This document shows, in pieces, positions 11,541 through 22,642 of a stretch of DNA of 64,000 nt. Position 1 is the stretch's first letter, and every line of letters begins with the position of its first letter. The notes under the pieces are model-generated. The model saw nothing but the letters and a program-made list of their open reading frames with translations. It did no database searches and was not told the DNA's origin. Source of the stretch: Rhypophila decipiens (lineage: Eukaryota; Ascomycota; Sordariomycetes; Sordariales; Naviculisporaceae); the NCBI GenBank assembly GCA_033297075.1, contig MU858045.1:1054001-1118000 (forward strand), in the 5' to 3' direction. Position numbers and translations under genes: made by a program.

Positions 11541-12876
11541 ACTATAGTGCTTGCATATGTTTTGATTCCCAAGGTCTTATAAGTAAAAGTAATAAAAATT
11601 CCCAAATTGAACTAACGTTAACGTTATTCTAATAGACAGACATTCTTCATGTGCTAGCCAAAACTCCATGAGCGGGAAAGAAGAGACAGAACAGCCTATC
11701 CAAGGCTTCCGGATGTAATCTTCAAAGATGAATAGATTGATGGGTCTTCGCTCACTCCATACCTTTCAGACTTCAATCCTGGGCGTGACTCTCCCTGTCC
11801 TTAGCGACTTTCTTGATATTTTTGTTCTCGACAATAATAGTGATAATCAGAGCCACGCCAGTAACGACGATTGGGAAGATGTAAGTATCATGGAGCGCAT
11901 CCATATAAACTTGTCGCAGTGAATTGTAGAACTCCTCGGAACCTCCAGCAAGTCTTGTGAGATGGGAGGCTCCGCTACTGATGAGGTCCCCGCTGGAAAT
12001 GGAGGGTGTTCGTATTTGGGCAGAGGCTTTCAGCCTGCTCAAGAAGATTGTTTGACCAATTGACAGACTAAGGGCTCTAAGTCCAGGAGCAAACTAGATG
12101 TCAGCCTACGTACTGTCATATGGTGGTTGGGTGAAAATGAACTCATTCAAGTACTACTTACGCCCCAAGCTGGAACATGAATTGAAACGCCGCTAAAGGT
12201 GAGGCCTCACGTCAGTGACTAGCAGTATCGACGGAATAGGGAACTTGAACTGGACTGTACCATTTCCAATAGGAACAAGATCTTCCCTGTTTTAGGAGGT
12301 CGTCTACTTAGCCAAGATGTCATCTTTTCGGGACCACGGGGCAGCCCTCGGGCGGGCAGGAGAAGAGATCAAGAAAAAAAACTCACTTCCTGGACAATAG
12401 TATATGGAAGATTGATTGCCATGCCCGTACCAACCCCGCAGATGACTAGGAATGTTGCCCAATGTGCAGTGGGACTGTCTAACCCGAGCATCAGGAAAAG
12501 GCCAGATCCCACGGTTCCCACCAGCCCGACTGCGGTTCCGATGATTAGAAACGGGACCTAGTGCTGCCAAGTCAGTCTGTGCTATTCACAATATGAACTT
12601 TGCGGGGATGTCGGTGAAAACTGACATAGAATCCTAACACGGTCACCAAGTCTCCAGAAAGAATGACGGCAAATATTGGGGGTATCGCCAGGGCCAGGAA
12701 CCGGTATCCGTTCTCCGTTGCTGAGGAGCCCTTAACCGCTTGAAAGTATACGGGGAGATAGTACCCGTACTGGTGTGGTTGGTTTCTCAGCGGTCAGCAA
12801 GGAGATTCCATGTATAGAAATCTGTCCAGCAATAATTAGGAGCACTTTATCGACTAACCAGATACGTGGGCATGGA

Positions 12877-13246
12877 TATAAAGAGGCGCCTAATATACAG
12901 ACATCGGTACTCTCATATACAGGCACTAGTCCACTGTGACTTTCCAGACCAGAGGCATTTATTCGAGCCAGTCAGGGCATTTATTCCAGCTAGGTAAGCC
13001 ATTTATTTTCATCTAGTTAAAGCATTTATTCCAACTAGGTAGAGTATTTATTCAAACCAGCTAAGGTATTTATTAGAGCTAGTTAGGGCATTTGTTCCAG
13101 TCAGTTAAGGCATTTATTCCAGTCCAGTCATGGCATTTATTCTAGCTAATCTAGGCATCCATCTTACAAGAGGAGTCCCAGTATATAAGAGAACTGGTGC
13201 CTATATACGAGAGGACCGGTGCCTGTATATTAGGCACCTATTCAGA
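12877..13246. mobile_element. small inverted-repeat element with 22-bp tandem array, copy 2, inside the MFS gene
   Basis: Element 12885..13238 (354 bp). Left end GGCGCCTAATATACAGACAT, right end reverse-complemented GGTGCCTAATATACAGGCAC. The flanking 8-mers are TATAAAGA and TATTCAGA (6 of 8 equal). The target is coding: removing the element and one 8-mer joins the MFS frame as AIYSFFISMPTYL, what a DHA2 carrier should show there, so the duplication length is confirmed by the gene itself. The core is a run of about nine units (from 12954) of the same 22-bp repeat as copy 1. Beyond it are two subterminal copies of a GGTGCCTRTATA motif. Confidence 0.85.
12954..13152. repeat. 22-bp tandem repeat array, about 9 units
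   Basis: Same unit as the array at 11286-11456 (GGCATTTATTCCAGCTAGTT and variants), more diverged, with 22-23 base steps. It belongs to the element inserted in the MFS gene. Confidence 0.85.
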
Positions 13247-14325
13247 AGCTGTAAATGGCACCGCCCAGCATTGACCGCTGCTTTAGAAGCCAAAGCGGCA
13301 ATGTCGCTTCGGGTCCTAACCTCCATTGTGTTCACACAAACAGGACCATCAACAATGGAAAGGCGACTAGGAGCTTAATGACTGTAGGTGAGTTTCACGC
13401 CTTGGTCTGGCCGCCCCACTGAAGGGCCAGCAGGATACACACCACGGCTGAGATAATAAACAGAGATCCTAGAGGATCTAGTCGTTCCACTCCTTTGGCA
13501 AGTGTTAAGGAGTCGAACTCTGTCCGAGCTTTTGGTTTGGGAACGCTTCGGTGAGTGGAAGAGGATTTTAGACCGGGCGTAACTAGATACCTTCAAATAC
13601 CAGTATACAGCCAATAAAGAGCACTCTAGCACTCACAAACTGGTACAGGTTTCCAAAGGTCGGCTGGAAGGCAGTGATAGTAATGAGGTAACCACTACCG
13701 TACCAGGCGCTGTCGTCAAGAGAATTGAACTGCGCGGTGATGGCCGGTACCGCTGTTCCAATGATAGTGGCATCAAGAGCCATGACAAACGTGCCACAGA
13801 AGAGGCTGGCGATCAGAAGACAGAGCTGTATCTTAGCAATCGCGACGACAGCATCGTACTTCTTGTTGCTGTCCGACACGATGTCAGCTGCCTGTTTCGC
13901 TGCTGGTGCATCTGTAAGGCTGTCGTAGTTGACCTTGGCTGCCCTGGCACCTTCAAAGGATGGACCTCGACATCGTTCATGACCGGAATCATCTGTTTGT
14001 GTGGACCGTATTCCATAGGGACCATAGGTACTTTCGAATCATTCAGTATTACACAGCAAGCCTTTATGACCTTTTTTTCGTTTTTACACCCAGATAGTCA
14101 TGATCTCACAATAGCAAGAGGAAGGATGCCTGTTTCACTGGCCCCATTATGCAACCTTATGTAAGGATGAAGATATGGTTTGTTGGCTGGAATAAAGGAC
14201 GTAAAATTGATTATACTAAACAGATCTGTTTACCTATAAAGAATTAGCGACGACAAGCTAAACTGTGACACAGAAACAGTTTGAGATAGGAACCATAATC
14301 TCCAACGCAGAATATCAGTACCACT

Positions 14326-16009
14326 TTACTCTGCCGCCGCGGCCGCATCTTCGCTGACCATCGCAAAGGCTTTCTCAGATCCATCCAGATGGACCGCCCA
14401 CTTGAACTTGTCATCACTACCAACTGTTTGTCGTGGTGTGATACGGACCTGGATATCGTCATCTGGTGTCATGACGACGGAGGCAACGTTGGTGTTGGCT
14501 GTAGTAGGCAGGTCCCATTTGCCGTCACTTGTGCCCACTGGCACCATGTCAAACCTGACCACGAAGAGAGCGACAACAGCGAGGACCTCATTAGTGGCAA
14601 AGTGCCGACCGGGACAGAGGGTTTCGCCACCTCCAAAGGCGCGGAAGCAGATATTACTCGGTCGGTTCTTCCTCTCCTCGGGCAGAAACCTACGGGGGTT
14701 GTAGTCGGCAACGTCTGACCCCCAAAGACCTGAGTCTTGGTGGATGATTCTGCTAGGCATTTGCAACATGGCTCCCTTCTTCAACAGCCATCTGCCATCG
14801 AGCATTGTGTCTTGCATTACTTCGCGCACCGATGTTCCCATTGACCGGTGACGGAGAGTCTCTTGATATGAGGATAAGAGTAGAGGACACTGCTTCTTGA
14901 GGGTGGAAATGTTGATCGTCTTGACAAGATTGGTGCCAGTTTCGGTCTCGATACACGCCTCGACCTCTGCACGAATGTCGGAAAGAAGGGCGGGGTCGGC
15001 GTACAAAAAGAACAGAGTCCAGAATGCAGCAGGTGCCGTGTTTACCATGATGGCCACTGCGCCGCCAACCTCGAACCGAGCTATATCCTCCAGCGGGACA
15101 TTTTTGTTAACCTCTGCCTCGTAACGCTTCTTGGCCAGGGTCGATGCCTGATCAATAGCACCAGGCGTCTTGTAATACGTCTCGAACGCGTTTGCGACTC
15201 TTTCGCGGGCGGCTATGGGCTTGCGAGCGGTAAGGGATGGTAGGAAGCCGATCAAGATGGACATGAGGCCGCTCTCAAAGTCCCAAAATGAATCGGCAAT
15301 GGCCTTATCATCATATGGATTCATAGGTCCATATACGGAGCGGGTCGTGGCGGTTGTAATGGCTTCCCTCAACCAAGAGTATATTCCAATCGTGCGTGAA
15401 GTTTCACCGCTCTTTCCAAGTGGCTGCAGGTCATCCAGCGATTTGACTATCTCCCGAAGCATGACACGATTCATATCGTCGAGCCCCGGGCCAGGCCTGA
15501 GAGCGAAGCGCATGCCGTCATAGGACTCCATCGAGAGACCGGTGTGGCCCTCATCGCCATTGACGTTATTTGCCAGAATGGCCTGGGCCTTGGAGCTGAC
15601 TCCGCAAATTGAGCTGGCGAATTTGGCCTCGATGGGCGGGAAGGCGAGTAGCGTCGGTTGCTTCTGAACAGCTTGGACGAGCTCCGGCTTGGTTACCACA
15701 TATATCTTGTTCTGTCCCGGGAGTGACATGGTAAAGATGGGGGCATCTGTCAGCTTGCTGTGGGAGCAAAATGGTTAGATCTGACTTTGGTGTGAAGTCG
15801 ATGGAGTGTCTATTTTACCTGAGATCAACATAGTAGTTGAACTTACTTCGCGCGAGCCCAACCATGTGGCCGATGATGGGAATCGACGGCGATGCTATCG
15901 GGGGCTCGCGGGGATCGTGGCCTCCAAACATTTTTCCAACCAAGAAGGCTAGCGTGGATACACTTGTCAAGATGACTGCGAGAAGAGTGTACTCGGTAGT
16001 AGAGAACAT
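14326..16009 (-). CDS. cytochrome P450 monooxygenase, 540 aa
   Basis: Two exons: 16009..15819 and 15757..14326, with a 61-nt intron (GTAAAA...CCCACAG) whose join gives VDLSKLTDAPIFTM. The N-terminus has one membrane anchor (YTLLAVILTSVSTLAFLVG) and a proline-rich hinge. ETLR is the ExxR pair, and the haem loop is FGGGETLCPG with Cys about 445. The haem loop (no basic residue before Cys) and the lack of an obvious AGxxT I-helix motif place it with the CYP7/CYP8-like class of fungal P450s rather than the usual microsomal hydroxylases. That subclass assignment is an inference. A Ser/Asp/Ala-rich tail ends the protein. Bound to ER membrane, it would use NADPH-P450 reductase. It is head-to-tail with the MFS pseudogene downstream. 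No defects are seen. Confidence 0.93.
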
Positions 16010-16619
16010 GGTGAACTCGGAAAAGTAATGAACTCGAGGTTAGTCGGCGGGAAAACGAGACTCAGGCTTGTTGCTAGTTGGTGGGGGGCGGCGTGGCACA
16101 AAATGTCCATCTCACTTTAACGCCAACCGCAGCAGAATGGCTGCTCCAGGTCCAACGCCCAACGCCGGCTTATTCCAAGTTTTCTGTTGGCTGCGGCCGG
16201 TACATACATGCTAACCAACAAGGCGGGCCGCTTGGAATTGGCACACTGTGACTGCTGCAGCCAGGAAGGTAGGGGAATCCTGCCACGAGTCCTGGGCATG
16301 GCATAACTCGAAGAATGCTATCCGCAGTGGCTGGGTTGCGCGGGCACTGGACCGACTGGTGCATCTGGGAAAAGTAGATTTGGCCGGGGAGTCCCTAGCA
16401 CATATGTCAGAATCTGCCAAGAAGAAACAAAGCAAGAGGGAAAAGGAAAGGGATAAAGGGGTTGAATACATCATAACCTGGAAGGGTCACGGTCTTTATG
16501 GTTCGACATGCATATGATGAACCGACCTCCTGTATGTAGAACTATATAATCCTCCTACATGGACTCCCCGTGCATGGACAATCCAATCGGTCACCACAAG
16601 GTTCTGTTATCTCGAGTCG
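16010..16619. other. intergenic, upstream of P450
   Basis: About 600 bases with the P450 promoter; no gene seen. Confidence 0.5.
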
Positions 16620-17057
16620 CTAGTAGAGGATTGGTTCGAGAAGCTGGTGAAGAGATTTGCAGGTGCGACTCAAGCCTGATGCCACTGTCATACAGTATTC
16701 CTTATTCCAGAGGCCTTCTCGCATCATTATAATTATATTCTTGATACGTGGGAGAACTTCGGGTTCCTCAGGTGTATCACTGCTAAGAATGGCCGGGGGT
16801 TTCGTCGACACAAGGGAGTTGGTATTCATCGTCTCGATGTAGGCTGGATGCCAGACGTGGCCTTTGGCAACAAGCTCATCGTAGATCCTCGTGGAGGTCG
16901 CTGTTGTTGTGGTGGGGTCGAGTCGAACGGTTGGCTGTGCGGGTGTTGGACGGAAGGGCGTCTGCTGGTAGTAGCTAGAAGGTATTACAATAGGGCAAGA
17001 ACCAGCCTTAAGGTCAAGAAGGTGAAGAAGGTGAAGAAGGTGAAGATTTCGAGGCAA
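16620..17057 (-). pseudogene. fragment related to the relic gene at 9043-10072
   Basis: An open frame without a usable ATG at its start. IYDELVAKGHVWHPAY followed by IETMN lines up without gaps with EYHALAAEGRAWYDAQ plus VRAMN near the start of the 9043 relic (about 8 of 21 identical, same Tyr/Gly/Trp/Met-Asn spacing). Upstream DNA (17045-17160) is also shared. After PAI the two diverge. It lacks the start methionine found in the other copy, so it is probably a broken paralogue. The family is not recognised. Confidence 0.55.
17021..17047. repeat. 9-bp microrepeat GGTGAAGAA
   Basis: Three to four tandem copies of GGTGAAGAA/GGTCAAGAA. It lies in the start region of the fragment at 16620-17057 and reads as repeated Leu-His-Leu on the minus strand. 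Confidence 0.7.
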
Positions 17058-17160
17058 TTAACCGGCCGCCGTGTATATGTGGGAAAGGAGGAAGGAGGCA
17101 GGAGAGAATTCATGAATCATGACACACGACTTCCAGGCCTCGTCTTCCTTCCCAATTAGA
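17045..17160 (-). repeat. diverged repeat, copy B (inverted partner at 8715-8830)
   Basis: The reverse complement aligns with 8715-8830 over about 115 bases with small indels. It sits just upstream of the relic at 16620-17057, as copy A sits upstream of its paralogue, so it is likely conserved 5' flanking DNA of the same gene family. Confidence 0.6.
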
Positions 17161-18303
17161 AGACTGGGAAATATCTTGGGAAGAAGCAAAGCAAGAACAC
17201 ATATCTTTATATCCCCTGGACGCGTTCAAAGGACTAGAAATATGTATGTACGAGAAAACTCCAAGGCCTACAGAGTTCCATCTTGATGTATATATCAGTG
17301 TTCAAAAATGCCTTGTTGTTCCTGTCTCGAGGTATTATCATCTGTTTTTACACCCTACTTTTCGAACCAGTTAATAGGCCACAGTCCAAGTTACTATTCA
17401 TAACAGTCCCAGTTGCCCACCTCTTATCATGTACAATATGAGAAACTCTGCATCGTTCACCTGATGACCTCGGGCTACAATGAAGACGCGATGATAAAAA
17501 CTTGCGATGTTCGCGATATAGTCCGAGACTGGAACACTGTCCAGACTAACATATGATTCCGGTCATGAGCGGCGTCGAGGTTCATCCGTTGAATTCTTGC
17601 TTATTTCCGAACGAGCTGTGTAGATTGCGGGACCAGCGGGAGACCCTTATCGCCGCCAAACCGTTATCGAGACAAGGTGAAGCCGTGAATCTTGGCCCCG
17701 CCCCAAAGTCTCACCTTCCACACGTCGTCGACCTGGTTTGGGGCCTGGGCACTTAGTAATCGTGTGTGGTCGAATGGTCCTCCCGCGCAGTGCCAAGGCA
17801 AAGATACAGGACCACATGCAGCAATGAACCAGAAACTGCGACACCATCACCGTTTTCACAGAGCCAAGTCACCCAAGATGTCAAATCAGGCAGCAGAATT
17901 TCTCGGTTAACGAATGCGACGCAGCCATGACTCGGCGATGGGTCCCCTATGCATCGTTTGCTGTTACACGAACCGTCATTCGGTAGACCCCGGCATATCG
18001 CTTCAAATGGTGACAAGGCCTTACCGGAAGGTGTACTAGGCTTGCCTATCAGCGGGGGCTGACTAGACTCAGTATGGAGCCTTCAGGGAAGGGAAAGGGT
18101 CTCAAGGAGGATCTAGGGGATGTCCCATGTCACCCACAGAACTGTAATTGGACTGGTGAGAAGATAATCCCCATGCCGGGGTCCAGGGCAGACAGTACTA
18201 TATAACCAGGCCCGTGGCTCCCCCAATCCCGATCCCACGGACTTGGGAACTTGGTTACCGAAGAGGATCGATAAGCTCTTAGGCTTATCTACAGTGTTCA
18301 ACC
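17161..18303. other. intergenic with a short MFS-leader-like match
   Basis: No intact gene. 17551-17597 resembles the N-terminal region of the MFS pseudogene in opposite orientation (see findings). The right end holds the promoter of the next P450. Confidence 0.5.
18199..18205 (+). promoter_or_regulatory. TATA box of P450 gene
   Basis: TATATAA about 100 bases upstream of the ATG at 18304, in the right orientation and at a typical distance. Confidence 0.5.
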
Positions 18304-20073
18304 ATGGACAAGATCACATCCTTTGCACCTCTCTCCGGGGATGCACTTCTGCGACTTTTCTTCTCTCCTGCTCCGATCCTCACGATCCTAGGCATCTGGG
18401 TAGCCAGCCACGTGATCAAAGCCATCTACAACATTTCTCCTTTCCACCCATTACACCGCTTTCCTGGGAACAAGGTTGCAGCAGCAACTTATGCCTACGA
18501 AGCATACTATGACTGGATCCAAGTAGGACGATATGGCAAGCGCATTGCCGCCATGCACGAGAAATACGGTATGCTGACACCAACACTCGACTGGGACACA
18601 ATATGCTGGACTAACACCGACCTCCAGGCCCCATCATCCGGATTAACCCGGACGAGCTGCACTGCGCAGACCCCTACTTTGTCGACGAGATCTACACCTC
18701 CTCGCCCAGTCGCATCCGCGACAAGTGGCAGCACCAAGTCAACACAGGCGGATCCGGGCCGGTGATGGTGACTGCCTTTTCCACAGTCCCCCACGAACTT
18801 CACCGCTCCCGTCGCCAGCCATTCTCGCGCTTCTTTTCCCGGCAGCAGATGCTCAAGCTCGAATCAGAAGTTCTCGATTTCGCTTCCATGACCGTCGAAA
18901 AACTGCTCCGCTTCTCTGGAAAGGGACCATTCGACATCAAAGAGGCTTTCAACTGCTTCACGGCAGATGTCATCTCGCAGTATGCATTTGGGCATAGCAT
19001 GGGCTTTGTAAGTAACCAAGAAGGCTGGGAGCCTAACCTTGCCATCTGGACGAGTTCCTTCTTCAAGAGTGCCTATATGATGCGTCACAATTGGATTGCG
19101 CGAAGCATGGCCCAGTTCTTGCCTTTCATCGCGGATTATCTTGGGGACGATGTCAAAGCCGTGATGCACCAGATGAATGTCGTTATTCCGGGCTATGTCA
19201 AGAGCGCGATCGACGACCCGGATAATGGGCGGGTGTTTGCGGATCTGATGAAGGATCGGGAGATGGATAATGGCGAGATGAGCATGGTTCGGCTGGCCGG
19301 CGAGGGCTTCAATTTCTTGCTGGCTGGGACGGAGACTACTGGTGTAAGTTCATCTTTTCTTGGTGACAATAATCGAGAGGGCGCTAATATGGAATGGACT
19401 GCCGTTTAGGCCACCCTCACGGTCATCACTTACCACCTCCTTGCCTCGCCCAAGATCTATGCTCGCCTGATGCAAGATCTGCAGGGCATGACCCCAGAGT
19501 CACTCAGATGGGTCGAGCTGGAGCAGAAACCGTACCACTGGGCGGTTATTCAGGAGGCAGTGCGTATGATGCCTGGTGTTTCGCACAGATCAGCCAGGCG
19601 TTGTCGCGATGAGGATCTCGTGTATAGAAGTCAAGACGGCAAGATTGAGATGGTCATTCCCAGAGGAACTCCCATTGGCATGACTTCCATGATCCAGCAC
19701 TGGAATAGCGACTTGTTTCCAGAGCCCGACAAGTATATGCCTGAACGGTGGCTTCTCGAGGATGGCTCGCCGAATTACAAGTTGCAAAAGTACATGCTTG
19801 CGTTTGGCAAGGGACACCGAGTCTGCATCGGCGAAAAGTGAGTTTTTCCTCTTCGGCTCTCTTTTGGGCTTGAACGTTGGCACTGACTGGTGACCATGAT
19901 GGTACAGCCTGGCGTACTGCGAGCTCTATCTCATGTCTGCGCTCATCGCCCTTCGTCTGATCCCGAGGACGACATTGTACGAAACAACCATCGAGGATCT
20001 GACCTATGACCATGACATGATCGTGGCACAGACTAAGAAGGGCTCGGTTTCGGTAAAGGTCCAGATTGAGTAG
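18304..20073 (+). CDS. cytochrome P450 monooxygenase, 524 aa
   Basis: Four exons: 18304..18568, 18628..19343, 19410..19837, 19908..20073; introns 59-70 nt, all GT-AG, phases consistent. The N-terminal part (signal anchor, HPLHRFPGNKVAAAT, MHEKYGPIIRINPDELH) is that of the fungal trichodiene-oxygenase/benzoate-hydroxylase-like P450 group. Oxygen-binding helix I has AGTETTG, ExxR is EAVR, the PERW motif is MPERW, and the haem loop FGKGHRVCIG places Cys at about 466. All catalytic landmarks are intact. Microsomal membrane enzyme needing P450 reductase. The substrate is unknown, but this group is common in sesquiterpene and other secondary-metabolite pathways. Its neighbours to the left are a decayed MFS carrier and another P450. 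Confidence 0.95.
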
Positions 20074-20761
20074 GCCATTGCGAGATAATAATGTGTGACA
20101 TAAAGCTAAGTGACCAAGGGGTCAACTACCAATCAAGTCAGAATTGGCTACCGTAAAAGGTCTGCTTATTTCCTTATAAGCTTTATTTATTCATCGACCG
20201 TTGGGTGGCTCGGTGACGTACGGCCAAGAAGAGATAAATCAACCTTGAATAGCCCAATCCAACGTCGGAAAAGCGGCTCTGGCCTCTGGGCAATGCCCTC
20301 GGACTAACAAACACAAGATCATCAACCCGCCACACTGCCAAGCAACAAATGTCACTTAAATCTCACGTTTGACAGGCTGGACGACATCATTTTGGTAGAT
20401 CCCACGCCCCCATGATTAGGTGCCCAGAGCGGCTGTTTGTGGCTGGGGAGGTCATCATTGGCCAGAATCCCGAGCGGATCGAGGGCGGTTTGAAGGATTC
20501 GGCCTGTGTATTTTTGAGTTCAAGTTGGGAATCACAGCAGGCAGCATCATGCAGGATGACATCTGGACTTTTATGGACATGTATATAGAAAGCTGATGCC
20601 CCTCCTGTCGTTTGGATGAGTGTCTATCCTCCTGTCTAGTCCATCTAACAGTCACCAAGTCCCCATCTATTTATTGTCCTTGAACCGTCCCCGTAAAGGG
20701 TGTTCTCACCGAAATAAATAATCGCCATCCAAACCAGCCGAGAAATAATTACAAACTCAAA
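20074..20761. other. intergenic, no gene seen
   Basis: About 690 bases holding the P450 3' UTR and the promoter of the next gene. No other feature is supported. Confidence 0.6.
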
Positions 20762-21301
20762 ATGCCGCCCTATATACAAAACTCCAAGTCTTCGTCATGG
20801 TCATCCTTGGCAAACCGTGTAGTACATCTCACAGCCCGCCAAAACTTCCCCTCCAACAGCAATTTCCCCGACCGCGACAATGGGCTTCACCCGGCCGCGA
20901 TATTCGGCATAGTAGCGGGCGTCATGTTCGTGCTCATCATCGGGGCCTGGATCATGTGGTTCACGCTCATCAAGAAAGCCCTCACCCACCGCGACTACGG
21001 CGTCTTGCCTTCGCTCCGAACAGCTGCCAACGGACGCAGACATGGCCATTCCAACTCCATGTCGGGAAACTATCCGCCTTACGGGCCTGGCGGTGGTGAT
21101 AATCAGTACGGCGGGTATGGCAATGCGACGACTCAATACCCGCCTGCGGCACATCACGCCCAGAATCCCACGCCGCCTCCGTACGACTGGAGCCGTCACC
21201 CCGAGCAGTCTTCAAATGGTCTGAAGGATGAGAATAGGGGCCATGACTCGGGTTCTCATGGTATGAGCAGTTCGGGAAATGGGTTTTCTGGACCAAACTA
21301 A
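20762..21301 (+). CDS. single-pass membrane protein, 179 aa, function unknown
   Basis: Single exon. Residues about 1-42 are Ser/Asn-rich without a cleavable leader. A strong membrane span follows (AAIFGIVAGVMFVLIIGAWI), then a basic stretch. The C-terminal half is low complexity: GNYPPYGPGGGDNQYGGYGN, then Pro- and His/Ser/Gly-rich sequence with a PPPY motif. The PPPY could be a WW-domain docking site of the type that recruits Nedd4/Rsp5 ubiquitin ligases; this is inference. The layout, a short outside segment, one helix and a Pro/Gly/Tyr-rich cytosolic tail, is common in fungal orphan membrane proteins. No named family is recognised. Confidence 0.8.
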   Translation: MPPYIQNSKSSSWSSLANRVVHLTARQNFPSNSNFPDRDNGLHPAAIFGIVAGVMFVLIIGAWIMWFTLIKKALTHRDYGVLPSLRTAANGRRHGHSNSMSGNYPPYGPGGGDNQYGGYGNATTQYPPAAHHAQNPTPPPYDWSRHPEQSSNGLKDENRGHDSGSHGMSSSGNGFSGPN

Positions 21302-22315
21302 ACCACGATTGAGGTGCCATGTCATTATGAGATTTAAGCATGATGTATGATAAGATGGATTTTTGCATTCTTACGGGAAGCGTGAACAGCGTTTGGGCTC
21401 ACCATTGTACAACTTGGCCGTGGTGTTTTGTCTGTGAAGGAAATATACTCTTTACAATGATCTGCACATGTGGATTGTTATGCTCTCGTATTTTCCAAAT
21501 AAGAGTGAGTGCCATTACAGTTGCCAGACTTGCGTGAGATTTTGAACCCATTGATGAGTGAGCCAAATGCCGTCAACTCACTTTGCTCATGAATAAGAAC
21601 AAAGGATCAAAACAGACTGAAAGCTACGGTAATGCGCGATCAGGTAAGAATGAATTGACCTCATTAATAACGTTGCTGGTTCAACATCTTTTCATTTAGC
21701 TGTGGTGAGATTCAGTGTCTGATGAATGCAAGCTTGAAGCATGTGTTGGTTGAACTGAACATTGGCTATCAGACCGTGGAATTGACTTAATTGGGAAAGA
21801 TATCACAGAGAGGGAATTCGCGACATCTTCTTGTAAAAGACCAGCTCGTTTGGATGAAGCGTTGCATTTGGTACGAAGGTGGGACTCATGTCATCATGAG
21901 AGCACCAAAGCAAGTTGGAAACAGTTGAGCGAGGGGATCCTCCTTATGTATTTTCGGTTACCGTTTGTTTGCGTAACGACAAGGCCTTCGAAAGTGAAAC
22001 AGCGCATGTTGAAACAGCAAAACAAAGACGGAGTAATTCGCAAGAAACAAGAAAACAATTGAGCGATTGCAGAGAGTTCCGGGGAGGAATGAAATTTACC
22101 ACGTAAGAAAACCAGGAAAGCCTGACATGGCGCGTTTCAGAGTGCCCATCTTCAGGGGCCAGTTCTGGGCAATCGCCCCAAAATTTCATGCAAGGGCAGC
22201 AAGGGCCTGAAATTGGGGCCTAGAACCGCCTGCTGGATCCGGGCCCCAGACCTCCCGGGGAAGGAAACTTCATCTCATCCATCTCATCCTCTTGCACCAA
22301 AATCCCACACAAGAC

Positions 22316-22366
22316 CTCGTCGGCTAGCAGGTAAGCTAACAGGCCATTGTTTTAGCGGCCGACGAG
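22316..22366. promoter_or_regulatory. 9-bp inverted repeat CTCGTCGGC / GCCGACGAG
   Basis: CTCGTCGGC at 22316-22324 and its exact complement at 22358-22366, with a third half-site GGCCGACGGG at 22451-22460, all upstream of the secreted repeat-peptide gene. It could be a paired regulator site; this rests on sequence and position alone. Confidence 0.35.
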
Positions 22367-22642
22367 TTAAAATTCAAGGTTAAAAAGCATGTTTTGCGGG
22401 TTGTTACCCTGATAATTCAGCTTTACCCTTGTTCCTCACAACTTCTCAGTGGCCGACGGGAAAGGTGAGGCAGGTCCCCACTGTTTTCACGTCGCAGAAG
22501 GGAGATCATGGACTGTTACCCCGTTTCAGCCCATTCTCGTCTCGGTCTCGAATCTCTTGACATTTTCTGAGCTTTCAAGTTACGTATTGACTTCCAAGCT
22601 TTCCAATCCCCTTTTTTCTTGTCGTGCATGTTTTGCTTGGAC

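Larger units (their letters stand above)
11773..14029 (-). pseudogene. DHA2-family MFS drug/toxin transporter, decayed and interrupted
   Basis: Read on the minus strand, the pieces match 14-TM DHA2 carriers in order. TM1-2 reads ALDATIIGTAVPAI, then DDSAWYGSGYLIT and AFQPTFGNLYQF. Next come LDPLGSLFII and LLALQWGGQTK, then QWRLGPEATLPL. After the inserted element come YYLPVYFQAVKGSSA, PYTIVQE and FQFMFQLG, and last a C-terminal exon ending SHAQD-stop (11773). Defects: the TM3-TM6 part is missing, with only about 100 bases between the TM2 exon (lower end 13591) and LDPLGS (13492). TGA stops lie at 13395-13397 (QTKA-stop-NSP) and 13332-13334. A 354-bp element is inserted at 13239. The N-terminal region has no in-frame ATG: an ATG at 14025 is in another frame. 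Such carriers often sit beside P450s in metabolite clusters, as here. Confidence 0.9.

Noticed and set aside
11286..13152. 22-bp arrays as a CRISPR
   Set aside because: Units are contiguous without spacers, in a eukaryotic genome, inside an inverted-repeat element.
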